DNA from: Lysinibacillus odysseyi 34hs-1 = NBRC 100172
GTDB lineage: Bacteria > Bacillota > Bacilli > Bacillales_A > Planococcaceae
NCBI RefSeq assembly: GCF_001591965.1
Contig: NZ_BCVX01000008.1
Span: 62,001-126,000, forward strand
DNA length: 64,000 nt
Direction of reading: 5' to 3'
Both the position numbers and the translations under genes were made by a program. Numbering within the stretch: position 1 is the stretch's first letter; every line of letters starts with the position of its first letter. The notes beneath the pieces were generated by a model. That model saw only the letters and a list, made by a program, of their open reading frames with translations, made no database searches and had not been told where the DNA came from. This document shows, one piece after another, positions 1 through 8,701 of the stretch.

Positions 1-274
1 CCAATACTTCAAAGGTTTCATATAAATTGTTTAAAGCCGCTGTTACATGCAGATCTCCTACCGCATCTTCCAAATCGATAACAACCGATGTTAAGTTAGG
101 AAACTTTTTCATTATTAAATCCTGTGCAATCCGTGGCTTTGTAGCGGGCATATAAAGAGTGGCGCCTAAGCAATAAGCAAGGTACTCCTTAGAGGTATTT
201 TTTGAAAAAAGAGTAGGCTGTTTATAAAAAATAGACGCTAGTTCCTCGTGGGGTAACCCCATAAAAAAACGCAT
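1..274 (-). CDS. HpcH/HpaI aldolase / citrate-lyase-like protein of the Ter cluster (3' part outside window)
   Basis: The first 91 codons are visible and the gene continues past the left edge. The N-terminus reads MRFFMGLPHEEL, followed by a stretch with YMPATKPRIAQDL and then VVIDLEDAV. The D-x-E-D-x-V motif is the acidic metal/substrate signature at the start of TIM-barrel C-C-bond lyases related to the citrate lyase beta subunit (PF15617-type, known from Ter gene clusters). The ATG sits about 7 bases behind a strong AAGGAGG-type site. The gene follows three terD genes on the same strand, but a hairpin terminator at 295-321 lies between, so its expression may be partly uncoupled. The substrate is unknown. 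Confidence 0.7.
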   Translation of the reverse strand, partial: MRFFMGLPHEELASIFYKQPTLFSKNTSKEYLAYCLGATLYMPATKPRIAQDLIMKKFPNLTSVVIDLEDAVGDLHVTAALNNLYETFEVL

Positions 275-294
275 ATAAAACCTCCATTTGAAAA

Positions 295-321
295 GAAAAA
301 GCCGCCCCCTTTCGGAACGGC
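295..321 (-). terminator. Rho-independent terminator after the terD genes
   Basis: On the minus strand an 8-bp stem, GCCGTTCC with GGGGCGGC (two G-U pairs), closes a GAAA-type loop and is followed by TTTTTCTTTT. It separates the last terD gene from the lyase-like gene and probably attenuates read-through. Confidence 0.75.
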
Positions 322-362
322 CTCCTTTGTACTTTATTAAAGTAAATAGAATGAAACGTTTA

Positions 363-941
363 TTATACTGATAAGCCGTACGCTTGGACCAAAGCAGCCA
401 ACCCGCCTTGGTAACCGGATCCGACCGCATTAAATTTCCAATCCTGATTGTGACGATATAACTCGCAGAACACAACTGCTGTTTCGATGGAGAAATCTTC
501 ACCTAAATCAAAACGAAGCACTTCATTATTCGTATCTTCATTTATCAAACGTACAAATGCATTGGTGATTTGGCCAAAGTTTTGGCGGCGTGCCTCTGCA
601 TCATGGATCGTTACAGTAATAGCTATACGATCTACAGACTGCGGAACTTTTGATAGATCGACTTTAATCTGCTCATCGTCTCCATCTCCCTCACCCGTAC
701 GGTTATCGCCTGTATGAGTAACGGAACCATCTGTGCTTTGCAAATTATTATAAAAGATAAAATCCAGATCATTACGGCATTTTCCATCTGCCCCTAGCAG
801 AAAGGCAGAGGCATCCAAGTCAAAGTCCTGGCCACCGTCGAAATTCTTTACATCCCAGCCTAAACCAATGATGATTCGTTGTAGGGAGGGATCGTTTTTT
901 GTCAGGTCAATACGTTGCCCTTTGCTTAATTGAATCGCCAT
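363..941 (-). CDS. terD: TerD-family stress/tellurium resistance protein (third copy)
   Basis: A 192-residue single-domain TerD protein. TerD proteins bind calcium through clustered acidic residues and act in general stress and tellurite resistance at or near the membrane. Visible signatures are GLGWD (26-30), DFDLDAS (39-45) and the acidic motif [13 protein letters not shown] (78-90). The length is typical of the family. The ATG has a GAGGAGG site 6 bases upstream. The gene lies 13 bases behind the second terD copy, so the two are co-transcribed. It is closest in layout to that copy and lacks the glycine-rich insert of the first. Confidence 0.93.
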   Translation of the reverse strand: MAIQLSKGQRIDLTKNDPSLQRIIIGLGWDVKNFDGGQDFDLDASAFLLGADGKCRNDLDFIFYNNLQSTDGSVTHTGDNRTGEGDGDDEQIKVDLSKVPQSVDRIAITVTIHDAEARRQNFGQITNAFVRLINEDTNNEVLRFDLGEDFSIETAVVFCELYRHNQDWKFNAVGSGYQGGLAALVQAYGLSV

Positions 942-954
942 ACGAATCCTCCTC

Positions 955-1536
955 TTACCCTACCTGTAAACCAAAGTCATTACATAAAGCTGCAAGGCCA
1001 CCTTGGTAGCCTGAACCAATTGCAGAGAATTTCCATTCCGCACCATGACGGTATAGCTCGCCTACTACAAGGGCTGTTTCAATAGAGAAATCTTCCCCTA
1101 AGTCATAACGGATTAATTCCTGACCATTTGCATCATTAACGATACGGATAAAGGCATTCGATACCATGCCGAAATTTTGATTACGGCTTTCTGCATCATG
1201 GATTGTTACAGTGAAAGTAATTTTTTGGATAGCAGCCGGTACTTCATTCAATGTAACGTATACTACTTCGTCATCACCGTCGCCATCACCTGTCAAGTTA
1301 TCACCCGAGTGGACAACCGAACCATTCCCGCCTGTTGTATTGTTATAGAAAACAAAATCGCTTGGGTCTTTTACTTTTCCTGTTTCATCCAGCAGGAAAA
1401 TAGAAGTATCTAGGTCGAAGTCGTGTCCACCGTCATACTTGTTTGTATCCCACCCTAAACCAATCATCACTTTTTGCAAACCTGGATTTGTTTTTGTTAA
1501 ATCCACTTTTTGACCTTTTGCTAATGAAACTACCAT
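955..1536 (-). CDS. terD: TerD-family stress/tellurium resistance protein (second copy)
   Basis: 193 residues when started at the ATG preceded by AAGGGGGAATTATAAA. A longer in-frame extension of 13 codons would run into the upstream terD and is not supported by a ribosome site. Motifs match the neighbouring copy position for position: GLGWD (26-30), DFDLDTS (39-45) and [13 protein letters not shown] (78-90), the presumed calcium-binding acidic cluster. It is the middle gene of three tandem terD paralogues, 20 bases behind the first, and probably arose by duplication. Confidence 0.93.
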   Translation of the reverse strand: MVVSLAKGQKVDLTKTNPGLQKVMIGLGWDTNKYDGGHDFDLDTSIFLLDETGKVKDPSDFVFYNNTTGGNGSVVHSGDNLTGDGDGDDEVVYVTLNEVPAAIQKITFTVTIHDAESRNQNFGMVSNAFIRIVNDANGQELIRYDLGEDFSIETALVVGELYRHGAEWKFSAIGSGYQGGLAALCNDFGLQVG

Positions 1537-1556
1537 TTTATAATTCCCCCTTTTAA

Positions 1557-2174
1557 TTATGTAAATCGGGCACAAACTTCGCCAAGTTTTTTATCCTGCG
1601 TACCGGTACCTGTTGCGCCAAATTTCCATTCATTATTATGACGGTAAATCTCCCCTGTAATAAGGGCTGTTTGATTTTGGTAATCCTCAGATAAATTATA
1701 ACGAATCAACTCATTGTTCGTGCCTGGCTCAAGCACACGGATGTATGCATTGCGGATCATACCGAAATGCTGCTGACGGCTTTGCGCCTCATAAATATTC
1801 ACAACAAACACTAATTTATTAAACTGCGCCGGCACAGCATTTAGGTCAATTGTAATGACTTCATCATCACCGTCGCCGTCACCTGTTAAATTATCTCCTG
1901 AATGAACAACCGACCCGCACGTACTTGTTTTTCTGCCGAAGTAGACAACATCCTCCTGGCGGGCAAGTTTATCGTTTTGCAGCATCAAAACAGATGCATC
2001 ACAGTCAATATTAGGTTTTGAACTACCGCCACCGCCGAAAAGACCGCCTAAAAAACCGCCGCCGCTGCTTTTCTGTTCAACTGGATCCCATCCGAGTCCA
2101 ACAACGATTTTGCTTAGTCCAGCGTTACCTTTTGTTAAGTCAACACGCTGGCCTTTTTGCAGATTTATTACCAA
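1557..2174 (-). CDS. terD: TerD-family protein with glycine-rich insert (first copy)
   Basis: 205 residues if translation starts at the TTG that follows AAAGGAAG, giving [10 protein letters not shown], which lines up with the N-termini of the two downstream paralogues. An upstream in-frame ATG at 2210 lacks a ribosome site. The GLGWD motif (26-30) is followed by an inserted glycine/serine-rich loop (about 36-53) absent from the other two. The usual DFDLDAS motif is changed to NIDCDAS, while the acidic [13 protein letters not shown] cluster (93-105) is kept. This copy has therefore diverged in its first metal-ligand region and may bind differently. Confidence 0.9.
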   Translation of the reverse strand: MVINLQKGQRVDLTKGNAGLSKIVVGLGWDPVEQKSSGGGFLGGLFGGGGSSKPNIDCDASVLMLQNDKLARQEDVVYFGRKTSTCGSVVHSGDNLTGDGDGDDEVITIDLNAVPAQFNKLVFVVNIYEAQSRQQHFGMIRNAYIRVLEPGTNNELIRYNLSEDYQNQTALITGEIYRHNNEWKFGATGTGTQDKKLGEVCARFT

Positions 2175-2259
2175 TCGGACACACTTCCTTTCGTTCAAAT
2201 TATCTAACAACTAAATAGTACCATTTCCAATTTCGCATTTCCAAAAAATGCTCCACTTT

Positions 2260-3903
2260 TTAAAAGTCCCTGCGTTTCATACGATCAAAAATGTTTTTCA
2301 GTGAAAGACGTTTACTCTCTTTCGCTTCTTTTTTTTCATGTAAAATATCTTTTAATGTAAGATGGAACTCCATTTTTTCCAATCTGTGTGTCATTATGAT
2401 TGGTTCAGTTAAGAAGAGCTCAATATTTGTACTGCCGCCTGGTGAGAAAATAAAAACGTCAAACCCTAAAAATGCCAAAAAGACTAATAACACAGCATCT
2501 CCCCGCTGCATCTTTGCATCTTCTTCAATAAATAGGACATATTTCGGATTCTCGTAGCTATAGTCAAATTGACGGTAAAGCCGGAGCGTCTCCTCTTGCA
2601 GTTTGAAGAGCTGCCCCATAATATATCCCTTATAGTCGACATCTGACTCATGGGGAAGCCGCTCCACGATTTGCAAATCGATTAAACGAATGATTGTCTT
2701 CGCTATGTTTCGCTGGTTTGCTGCCGGCAGCTCTTTGTATGGCCAATTACGCATCTGGATCATTTTCTCAGCGTCCAATTCTCCATTCGTACTGGCATCC
2801 TGAACATAATACTGCATATTGGCCCGCTGCGGTTCAATTAATGGAAATGTATGGACGATTTGCGTCAGCGGGTTTTCTTTCAAGCGTTCCAGCTGGTCTT
2901 TATATTCCTGCCTGTTTGCTGCCACCCCGTCTATTTTTCCAAAAAGAACTGGAAGATACACATGCTCTTCATCGGCATCGAACCCTTCACGATGTTCCAT
3001 TTTTGCTTCGGTGACAATAAACATCTCATCGTACGTAGTATTCAGCATGATTGCCCGCGTTTCATGATCGAGATATTTCCACGGATAATTGAGTTTAGAA
3101 GACTCATAGAAGTTTTGCTTCATTGTTTCATAAGTACGTGCTGTCACTGTCTGTACTTGAAGCGGCTTTTCATGGGGGAAGTCAAACAGCGTACTTGTAG
3201 ATGCAAGCCTTGTTGTCGGAATGCCGAAAAGCCCGTATTTCTCTAATGGATTCTCCCCTGTCGGATCGAAAACTACAATATCGCAGCCAAACAAATAAAG
3301 AAAATAAACGAAATACGCCTCACTTTCCTTCATCGGCCCATACCAAAGAATTTTAGGCATCTTCTCCTCAAATGGAGCCTCCTGCATCCATAGGGGGAAG
3401 TAGTGCTTTGACCATTTCACTAAATCCAGGAATATACGCTGAAGATTAGGGTGTGATAATTTAGGATACTTTTTGTCCATCAGCTCCAGCCAGCTTTTAA
3501 ATGTCTGCACGATATGCTGCTTATATGGCGTAGTTGTCAAAGGCAGTAATTGCCGCGCCGTGAAAAAAGCCAGCATTCGATTGATGGATAGCGGCGACTG
3601 TTTATGTATTTGTAGGATATTTACAATTTCTGTCCTTGTTTCAGGTTCAATTGCCTTCGGTAAAGAATCGAATAATAAGGACCAGCCAACAGGTAATGAT
3701 TTTAGATTATATAAATATTCCTTCATATTATGCTCATCATCAAAAATACCGAGCATAACCTGCGCAATTCTTGTGTACCGGAATGTGGAATCACTTTTAG
3801 TATAGTCGGGTCTCGATGCTAACGGCTGCGTAATGATACTCTCCCATTGCTGTGCTGACGGGTCAGTATAATCGAGCGGTTGAAATATAATCACTAGCCT
3901 CAC
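2260..3903 (-). CDS. YceG-like component of the Ter biosynthetic module
   Basis: A 547-residue soluble protein resembling Bacillus YceG (PF14266-type, a putative component of the Ter biosynthetic module). It lies between terC and the terD genes, the position this family takes in yce clusters. Recognisable segments include KILWYGPMKESEAYFVYFLYLFGCDIVVFDPTG in the middle third and a second, similar EDAKMQRGDAVLLVFLAFLGFDVFIFSPGG block near the C-terminus, which suggests an internally duplicated fold. No catalytic motif is known to me. The ATG follows AAAAGAGGTGAGG. The function is inferred from context only. Confidence 0.75.
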   Translation of the reverse strand: MRLVIIFQPLDYTDPSAQQWESIITQPLASRPDYTKSDSTFRYTRIAQVMLGIFDDEHNMKEYLYNLKSLPVGWSLLFDSLPKAIEPETRTEIVNILQIHKQSPLSINRMLAFFTARQLLPLTTTPYKQHIVQTFKSWLELMDKKYPKLSHPNLQRIFLDLVKWSKHYFPLWMQEAPFEEKMPKILWYGPMKESEAYFVYFLYLFGCDIVVFDPTGENPLEKYGLFGIPTTRLASTSTLFDFPHEKPLQVQTVTARTYETMKQNFYESSKLNYPWKYLDHETRAIMLNTTYDEMFIVTEAKMEHREGFDADEEHVYLPVLFGKIDGVAANRQEYKDQLERLKENPLTQIVHTFPLIEPQRANMQYYVQDASTNGELDAEKMIQMRNWPYKELPAANQRNIAKTIIRLIDLQIVERLPHESDVDYKGYIMGQLFKLQEETLRLYRQFDYSYENPKYVLFIEEDAKMQRGDAVLLVFLAFLGFDVFIFSPGGSTNIELFLTEPIIMTHRLEKMEFHLTLKDILHEKKEAKESKRLSLKNIFDRMKRRDF

Positions 3904-4005
3904 CTCTTTTATTTAGCAAATACATTTAAATTATACTTTATTTTGCACATCAATAGTATGAATCGCTCTGCTAGCGTCTGAATTTTTTTACAACTTCTCC
4001 CTCCA

Positions 4006-4038
4006 AGAAAAAAGGGCGGCTTCCTAGAAGCCTGCCCC
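4006..4038 (-). terminator. Terminator behind terC
   Basis: Minus-strand stem GGGCAGGCTTC with GAAGCCGCCC (one mismatch) around a TAG loop, followed by TTTTTT. It lies just downstream of the terC stop, so terC may be partly transcribed alone, with the YceG/terD genes depending on read-through or another promoter. Confidence 0.75.
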
Positions 4039-4044
4039 TTGCCA

Positions 4045-4797
4045 TTATGATGTACGTCCTTTTCCCTTATTCGCATAATGGATGAGTATTGTGACAGCAA
4101 ATGCCGCTATTAAAATGGCAAAGAATAAGTAATGAGAAATCTCGATTCCAACGATGCTCAGTAGCATTTTGATTGCAATGATACCAATAAGGATGAAAGC
4201 TGTTGTTTCCAGCTCCGGAATCTTATCGATCAACGTAACAAAAATACCCGCGATCGTACGCATCATCAAGATTCCGATCATTCCGCCGATAAGCAGTACC
4301 CATACCTTATCTGAAATAGCGAATGCCGCTAAAATAGAGTCTACTGAGAAGGCAACGTCCATCAGTTCAACTGAAACAACTGTTGCCCAGAAAACACCAA
4401 ATACTCGTACAAGCCAGCTCTTTTTGTTGAATTCCTTCCCTTCCTCGTCATCACCAGATTTTTGAAGAAAGTGGGAAATACAGATCCAGGCCAAGTATAG
4501 ACCACCTAATAACTTAATAAACCAGAACTTAACGAGATAGACACCAATACCGATAAATATGAAACGGAAAACATAGGCACCAATCAGTCCGTAAAGCAAT
4601 GCCTTTTTACGTTGTTTTTCCGGTAAGTGTTTAACGAGAATCGCCAAAACAAGCGCGTTATCAGCTGAGAGCAGCCCCTCAATGATTACTAAGGAAAAGA
4701 TAAGTCCCCATGAAACAGGGTCTGTCAGTACTTCACCCCACATATGCCAATCGAAAAACATGGCATACGTGTCTAAAATTTGATTAATAACATCCAA
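4045..4797 (-). CDS. terC: TerC-family integral membrane protein (YceF-like)
   Basis: 250 residues with seven to nine hydrophobic segments. The family motifs EGLLSADNALVLA near the N-terminus and DVAFSVDSILAAF in the middle carry the conserved membrane aspartates characteristic of TerC/Alx proteins, which take part in metal-ion (manganese) homeostasis and tellurite resistance. I chose the TTG start at 4797, which has AAGGTGGG about 6 bases upstream and matches the usual start of YceF. A GTG at 4809 is in frame but would sit directly on that ribosome site. It is the first gene of the Ter operon. Confidence 0.9.
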   Translation of the reverse strand: MDVINQILDTYAMFFDWHMWGEVLTDPVSWGLIFSLVIIEGLLSADNALVLAILVKHLPEKQRKKALLYGLIGAYVFRFIFIGIGVYLVKFWFIKLLGGLYLAWICISHFLQKSGDDEEGKEFNKKSWLVRVFGVFWATVVSVELMDVAFSVDSILAAFAISDKVWVLLIGGMIGILMMRTIAGIFVTLIDKIPELETTAFILIGIIAIKMLLSIVGIEISHYLFFAILIAAFAVTILIHYANKGKGRTS

Positions 4798-4853
4798 ATT
4801 GAATCCCACCTTATATTTCGCTAAAGTTACTTAATGAAGCGTATTTAAATAGT

Positions 4854-4881
4854 AGTATATATCCGCTGTTAAAACCAGCAA
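4854..4881 (-). promoter_or_regulatory. Predicted sigma-A promoter of the Ter operon
   Basis: Minus strand TTGCTG, 16-base spacer, TATACT, about 60 bases upstream of terC. A perfect 8-bp inverted repeat (AAATTACT with AGTAATTT, 4903-4924) lies just upstream of the -35 box and could be a regulator site. Confidence 0.5.
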
Positions 4882-5568
4882 TTTATAAATTACTAGCAGC
4901 TAAATTACTTGGTCGAGTAATTTAAGCTTTTCCTTCATTCTATTGGTGCTACAAGCATCGTTTCTCTCTTCTTTGGTGCTGCGCTTTAGAAAATAGTCTA
5001 TCAGCACTTCTTAATAAATTACTGCTATTATACCCGTGCAGCTTATGCAAAATCCCTCCTATAACTTCTGACGCTTTCTCCTTCCATTCTTTATTTTGTT
5101 CAAATAAGAAGGGCCTTTTTCCCTCACTATATTTGCAGCCGCATACAACACTTTCTATTCCCTCTCTCCCCTGAAATTTAACCTTGCCTAAAAACCGGAA
5201 AAGCCCGCATTGATATGCTACGTTGTAAGAAGTTAATAGCAGCCAAGTTGTTTTTTATATCTCATCTTCCATCACGTTTTTAGATAGCCTTTCTTCATTA
5301 TAGTAATGGGAAGTTATACTGCTACATCGAGACCATAGAAAAGCTGCTATACTCCAGCCATCCCATTTACTATATATAGATACTTTCAACAGCCTAAGTA
5401 ATAATAAGTATGCTCCATAGTAGACCGCCTTTTCTTAAAAAGAGTAAATACAGCGCTTTCATTATGAACATTTATTGAATTTTTAGAATAATATTCGTTC
5501 AGCCGTATATTTTTCTGAATTTTATGATAAAATGAGGCAATGTTTTTTAATATGGAGGTTACATATAG
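4882..5568. other. Long intergenic region between terC and ilvA
   Basis: About 690 bases without a supported gene. Apart from the inverted repeat at 4903-4924 I see no riboswitch, T-box or coding remnant. Short open frames here have no ribosome site and no recognisable protein features. The ilvA promoter should lie near 5470-5540, but I cannot assign boxes with confidence. Confidence 0.5.
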
Positions 5569-6834
5569 ATGGAAGAAGTTGCTCAAGTTAAAACCTTGGC
5601 GGTAGAAAATGTGCTGATTGCCCATCATTTTCTAAAGGATGTTGTGGTGCATACCCCGCTTCAAAAAAATGATTATTTGTCCGAGAAATACGGCGCGGCT
5701 ATTTACCTTAAGCGTGAAGATTTGCAGCATGTCCGATCATTCAAGCTGCGCGGCGCTTATTATAAAATAAAGAAAATTGAAGACGAAGCTCGGGAAAAAG
5801 GTGTTGTGTGCGCAAGCGCCGGCAATCATGCCCAGGGAGTTGCCTATGCATGCGCCCATTTGAAAATCCAAGCGAAAATCTTCATGCCCAAAACTACACC
5901 GAAGCAAAAAATTGGCCAAGTGCGTATGTTTGGCCGTGAATATGTGGAAATTATTCTCGCCGGTGATACATTCGACGATTCGGCAGCCAGTGCTACCGCC
6001 TTCTGTGATGAGCATGAGATGATTTTTATCCATCCTTTTGATGACTTGGATGTAATAGCCGGTCAAGGCTCTGTAGCTGTAGAAATTATGAATGATATTG
6101 AAGAGCCAATTGACTTTGTTTTTGGAAGCATTGGGGGAGGCGGCTTAATGGCCGGGGTCTCTGCTTACGTGAAAAACCTCTCCCCTAAAACACGGGTAGT
6201 AGGTGTTGAGCCTGCGGGGGCAGCAAGCATGAAAGCAGCTTTATCAGAAGGAGAACCAGTCTCTCTTGACAGTATTGATAAATTTGTAGATGGTGCTGCT
6301 GTCCAATGTGTCGGCAGGGAGACGCATAACATATGCCAGTATTATTTGGACGATATACTCTCTGTACCTGAAGGAAAAGTATGCACGACTATCTTGGATT
6401 TATATAACAAACACGCTATTGTGGCTGAGCCCGCAGGAGCTTTGCCTGTAGCAGCGCTTGATTTTTACGCAGATCAAATCCGTGGTAAATCTGTTGTACT
6501 CATTATTTCAGGCGGAAACAACGATATTGGCCGGATGCAGGAGATTAAGGAAAAGTCGCTACTATATGAAGGCTTGTTATATTACTTCATTGTCAATTTC
6601 CCGCAACGTGCTGGTGCTCTTCGTCAGTTTCTGACAGAGGTGCTAGGGCCTACAGATGATATTACACATTTCGAATATACAAAGAAAAACAATAAAGAAA
6701 GCGGCCCTGCCATTGTTGGAATTGAAGTACTGAACCGTTCAGACTACCCACAGCTTCTGGAACGGATGAAGGCAAACGGTTTTGAATATAAAGAGGTAAA
6801 TAATGATAGTACACTTTTTGGATTGCTAATATAG
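5569..6834 (+). CDS. ilvA: Threonine dehydratase (biosynthetic, isoleucine pathway)
   Basis: PLP enzyme converting L-threonine to 2-oxobutanoate and ammonia, the first step of isoleucine synthesis. 421 residues, the length of the Bacillus-type enzyme with a single C-terminal ACT-like regulatory domain (about 325-421). The PLP lysine is K59 in RSFKLRGAYY. SAGNHAQG (83-90) and the glycine-rich SIGGGGLMAG phosphate loop are intact, and SGGNND occurs late in the catalytic domain. The ATG follows TGGAGG by 11 bases. It is monocistronic with its own terminator, and no T-box is visible in its leader. Confidence 0.95.
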   Translation: MEEVAQVKTLAVENVLIAHHFLKDVVVHTPLQKNDYLSEKYGAAIYLKREDLQHVRSFKLRGAYYKIKKIEDEAREKGVVCASAGNHAQGVAYACAHLKIQAKIFMPKTTPKQKIGQVRMFGREYVEIILAGDTFDDSAASATAFCDEHEMIFIHPFDDLDVIAGQGSVAVEIMNDIEEPIDFVFGSIGGGGLMAGVSAYVKNLSPKTRVVGVEPAGAASMKAALSEGEPVSLDSIDKFVDGAAVQCVGRETHNICQYYLDDILSVPEGKVCTTILDLYNKHAIVAEPAGALPVAALDFYADQIRGKSVVLIISGGNNDIGRMQEIKEKSLLYEGLLYYFIVNFPQRAGALRQFLTEVLGPTDDITHFEYTKKNNKESGPAIVGIEVLNRSDYPQLLERMKANGFEYKEVNNDSTLFGLLI

Positions 6835-6842
6835 AAAATGTT

Positions 6843-6872
6843 CCCGTGCATATCGGCTGCACGGGTTTTTTT
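6843..6872 (+). terminator. ilvA terminator
   Basis: CCCGTGCA paired with TGCACGGG around a 7-base loop, followed by seven T residues, 8 bases after the ilvA stop. Confidence 0.9.
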
Positions 6873-6932
6873 GTCGTTCGGCCTTTTTTATCAGCGGTTT
6901 TCTGGAGGATATTAGCGGTTTTGCAGAATTTA

Positions 6933-7731
6933 TCACTGCTTCTCAAATAAGTCAGCAATCCGATACCGACGACCTTTCTTTTCTCCTTCGTATGTAACAT
7001 TGAGGGATAATAGCAGCCATTTTGCTGAATCTGTCGATTGGACTCCTGCGTCCTTTCGAAACACCGCATTTGTCATCCAGCTCCCTACAAGTAAATAATA
7101 GTCCTCCAATGCCGCTATCAAAAGTTGGCTGAAACAGATTCTCCTTCCGGATGCTTTTTAATTGCCGCACTAATTCATCAAATTCCGGCCGGCCAAGACT
7201 TATTTCATAGCGGGAAAGCAGGCTATTTACATACCTTTCAAGCCCGCTGACATGAAATACCGGTTCATTTACCGGTACATCTTTTAAAACCCCTCTTGTA
7301 TTAGAAAACAACAGCATATTCAATTGGTATAGCCGCTCCAATTAATTGGCTTAGTGCTCGGACATGCCGCCGGACCCGATCAAGTGGATTACGAAAGCCT
7401 TCCTCCACACCGTCTTCACGTTTTCTCACAAATTGGTGCCGGGAATCGCAAAAACTGATTCCTCCTACCATATTTTTCACTTCTACAATAAGGATAAAAT
7501 ACTTCGATATAAATAAAACATCCAATTGATAGAAAGCATTATCCAGCTGAATCGTAAAATCATAGAACAGTGCATGTTCTATTTCGAGATGCATATCCTA
7601 TCAGTGCCATCTGACCTGCTGCTCTCCTGCATGACCTGCTTTCATCTTGAATAAGTCCGTTCTATTTCCGGAACCACCCGACGCATAGGCGACTGAAGTA
7701 CATTTACCTTCCTCGCTGTATCTGTCATCAT
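6933..7731 (-). pseudogene. Degraded NERD-domain (nuclease-related) protein gene
   Basis: Pieces of one NERD protein lie in different frames. The ATG at 7731 (behind AGGAGGAAT) opens a short N-terminal frame that ends in a stop after ERTYSR. The sequence continues in another frame with KAGHAGEQQVRWH and is then interrupted by TGA TAG. The NERD core follows (IQLDNAFYQLDVLFI...EVKN). Near 7320 the frame shifts again into NTRGVLKDVPVNEPVF, and near 7125 it shifts to the C-terminal region IAALEDYYLLVGSWMTNA...KGRRYRI, with the usual CPxC zinc ribbon between these parts deleted. At least four lesions make a functional product very unlikely. Confidence 0.85.
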
Positions 7732-7870
7732 TTATTCCTCCTTTCCTATTAGTTGGGTAGCTATTTAAATGCACCTTCAAAATGTATAAAATGAAAATTT
7801 TGGCGAAATTTATTTCCCGGGTAATTATTCCATTTCCCTCATTCCGCATTATTCGCCAATTACTGCATAC

Positions 7871-7906
7871 AAAAAGAGCATCCTACTAGATAGGACGCTC
7901 TTTTTA
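7871..7906 (-). terminator. Terminator of the ABC importer operon
   Basis: AGAGCGTCCTA paired with TAGGATGCTCT, one mismatch, followed by TTTTT on the minus strand, immediately behind the ATPase gene. The A-run on the other side makes it potentially bidirectional. Confidence 0.85.
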
Positions 7907-8701
7907 TTACCCTAATAACGCACGGTCTGAGTTCATCTTTTCTCCGCGTATATGCTCGAACTCCGTCATTAAATCCGGAATGGTCAGGCCGGGCTTTTTA
8001 TCTTCGCTGACTTCCAGGATGATTTGACCTTTATCCATCATAATCAAGCGATTCCCAAGATCTAGGGCCTGCTGCATATTATGCGTGACCATCAGCGTTG
8101 TCAGATTGTCTGCTTCGACAAGCTCTTTTGTCAGCTTCGTAATCAAATCAGCACGTGATGGGTCAAGTGCTGCTGTATGTTCATCCAGCAAAAGGATGGA
8201 CGGCTTCGTAAAGGTAGCCATCAATAAACTTAATGCCTGGCGTTCTCCCCCTGATAGAAGACCAACCTTCGCTGTCAGGCGGTTTTCTAGATTTAGATGA
8301 AGCCGCTCCAGAGATGTCCGAAAGAAATCCCGTCTTTTTTTATCCACTCCAAAACGAAGACCACGCTTTTGATTCCGTGAGTAGGCAATTGCAAGATTTT
8401 CCTCGATTGTCATGGCCGGGGCTGTTCCTGCCATAGGATCCTGAAACACGCGACCGATAAAGTGTGCGCGCTTATACTCTGGGAGACGCGTTACATCATT
8501 ACTATCAATCGTTACTGACCCAAAATCCGGCATAAGAGCACCTGAAATCATATTCATCATTGTAGATTTCCCAGCACCGTTACTTCCGATGATTGTAACG
8601 AAATCACCAGGTGCCAGCCGGAGATTAATATTATCGAGGGCAATCTTTTCATCTGGAGTACCCTCGTTAAAAATTTTGTTGATTCTATCTAATTTAAGCA
8701 A
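7907..8701 (-). CDS. ABC importer ATP-binding protein (PF04392-type system)
   Basis: 264 residues. Walker A GSNGAGKST near residues 39-47, signature LSGGERQALSLL, Walker B ILLLDEHTAAL and a switch histidine in VTHNMQQ are all intact, so the ATPase should be active. It overlaps the upstream permease gene by 8 bases and starts at TTG with GGAGG 8 bases before it. With the permease and lipoprotein it forms an importer resembling the Streptococcus trpXYZ tryptophan transporter family. The substrate is inferred, not shown. Confidence 0.9.
   Translation of the reverse strand: MLKLDRINKIFNEGTPDEKIALDNINLRLAPGDFVTIIGSNGAGKSTMMNMISGALMPDFGSVTIDSNDVTRLPEYKRAHFIGRVFQDPMAGTAPAMTIEENLAIAYSRNQKRGLRFGVDKKRRDFFRTSLERLHLNLENRLTAKVGLLSGGERQALSLLMATFTKPSILLLDEHTAALDPSRADLITKLTKELVEADNLTTLMVTHNMQQALDLGNRLIMMDKGQIILEVSEDKKPGLTIPDLMTEFEHIRGEKMNSDRALLG

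Noticed and set aside
5386-5628. 80-codon open frame on the minus strand over the ilvA start
   Set aside because: No ribosome site, overlaps the ilvA translation start, and the composition is not protein-like.
7601-7849. 82-codon minus-strand frame upstream of the NERD pseudogene
   Set aside because: Only its last part (KAGHAGEQQVRWH) is meaningful, and that belongs to the broken NERD gene; the beginning is intergenic.
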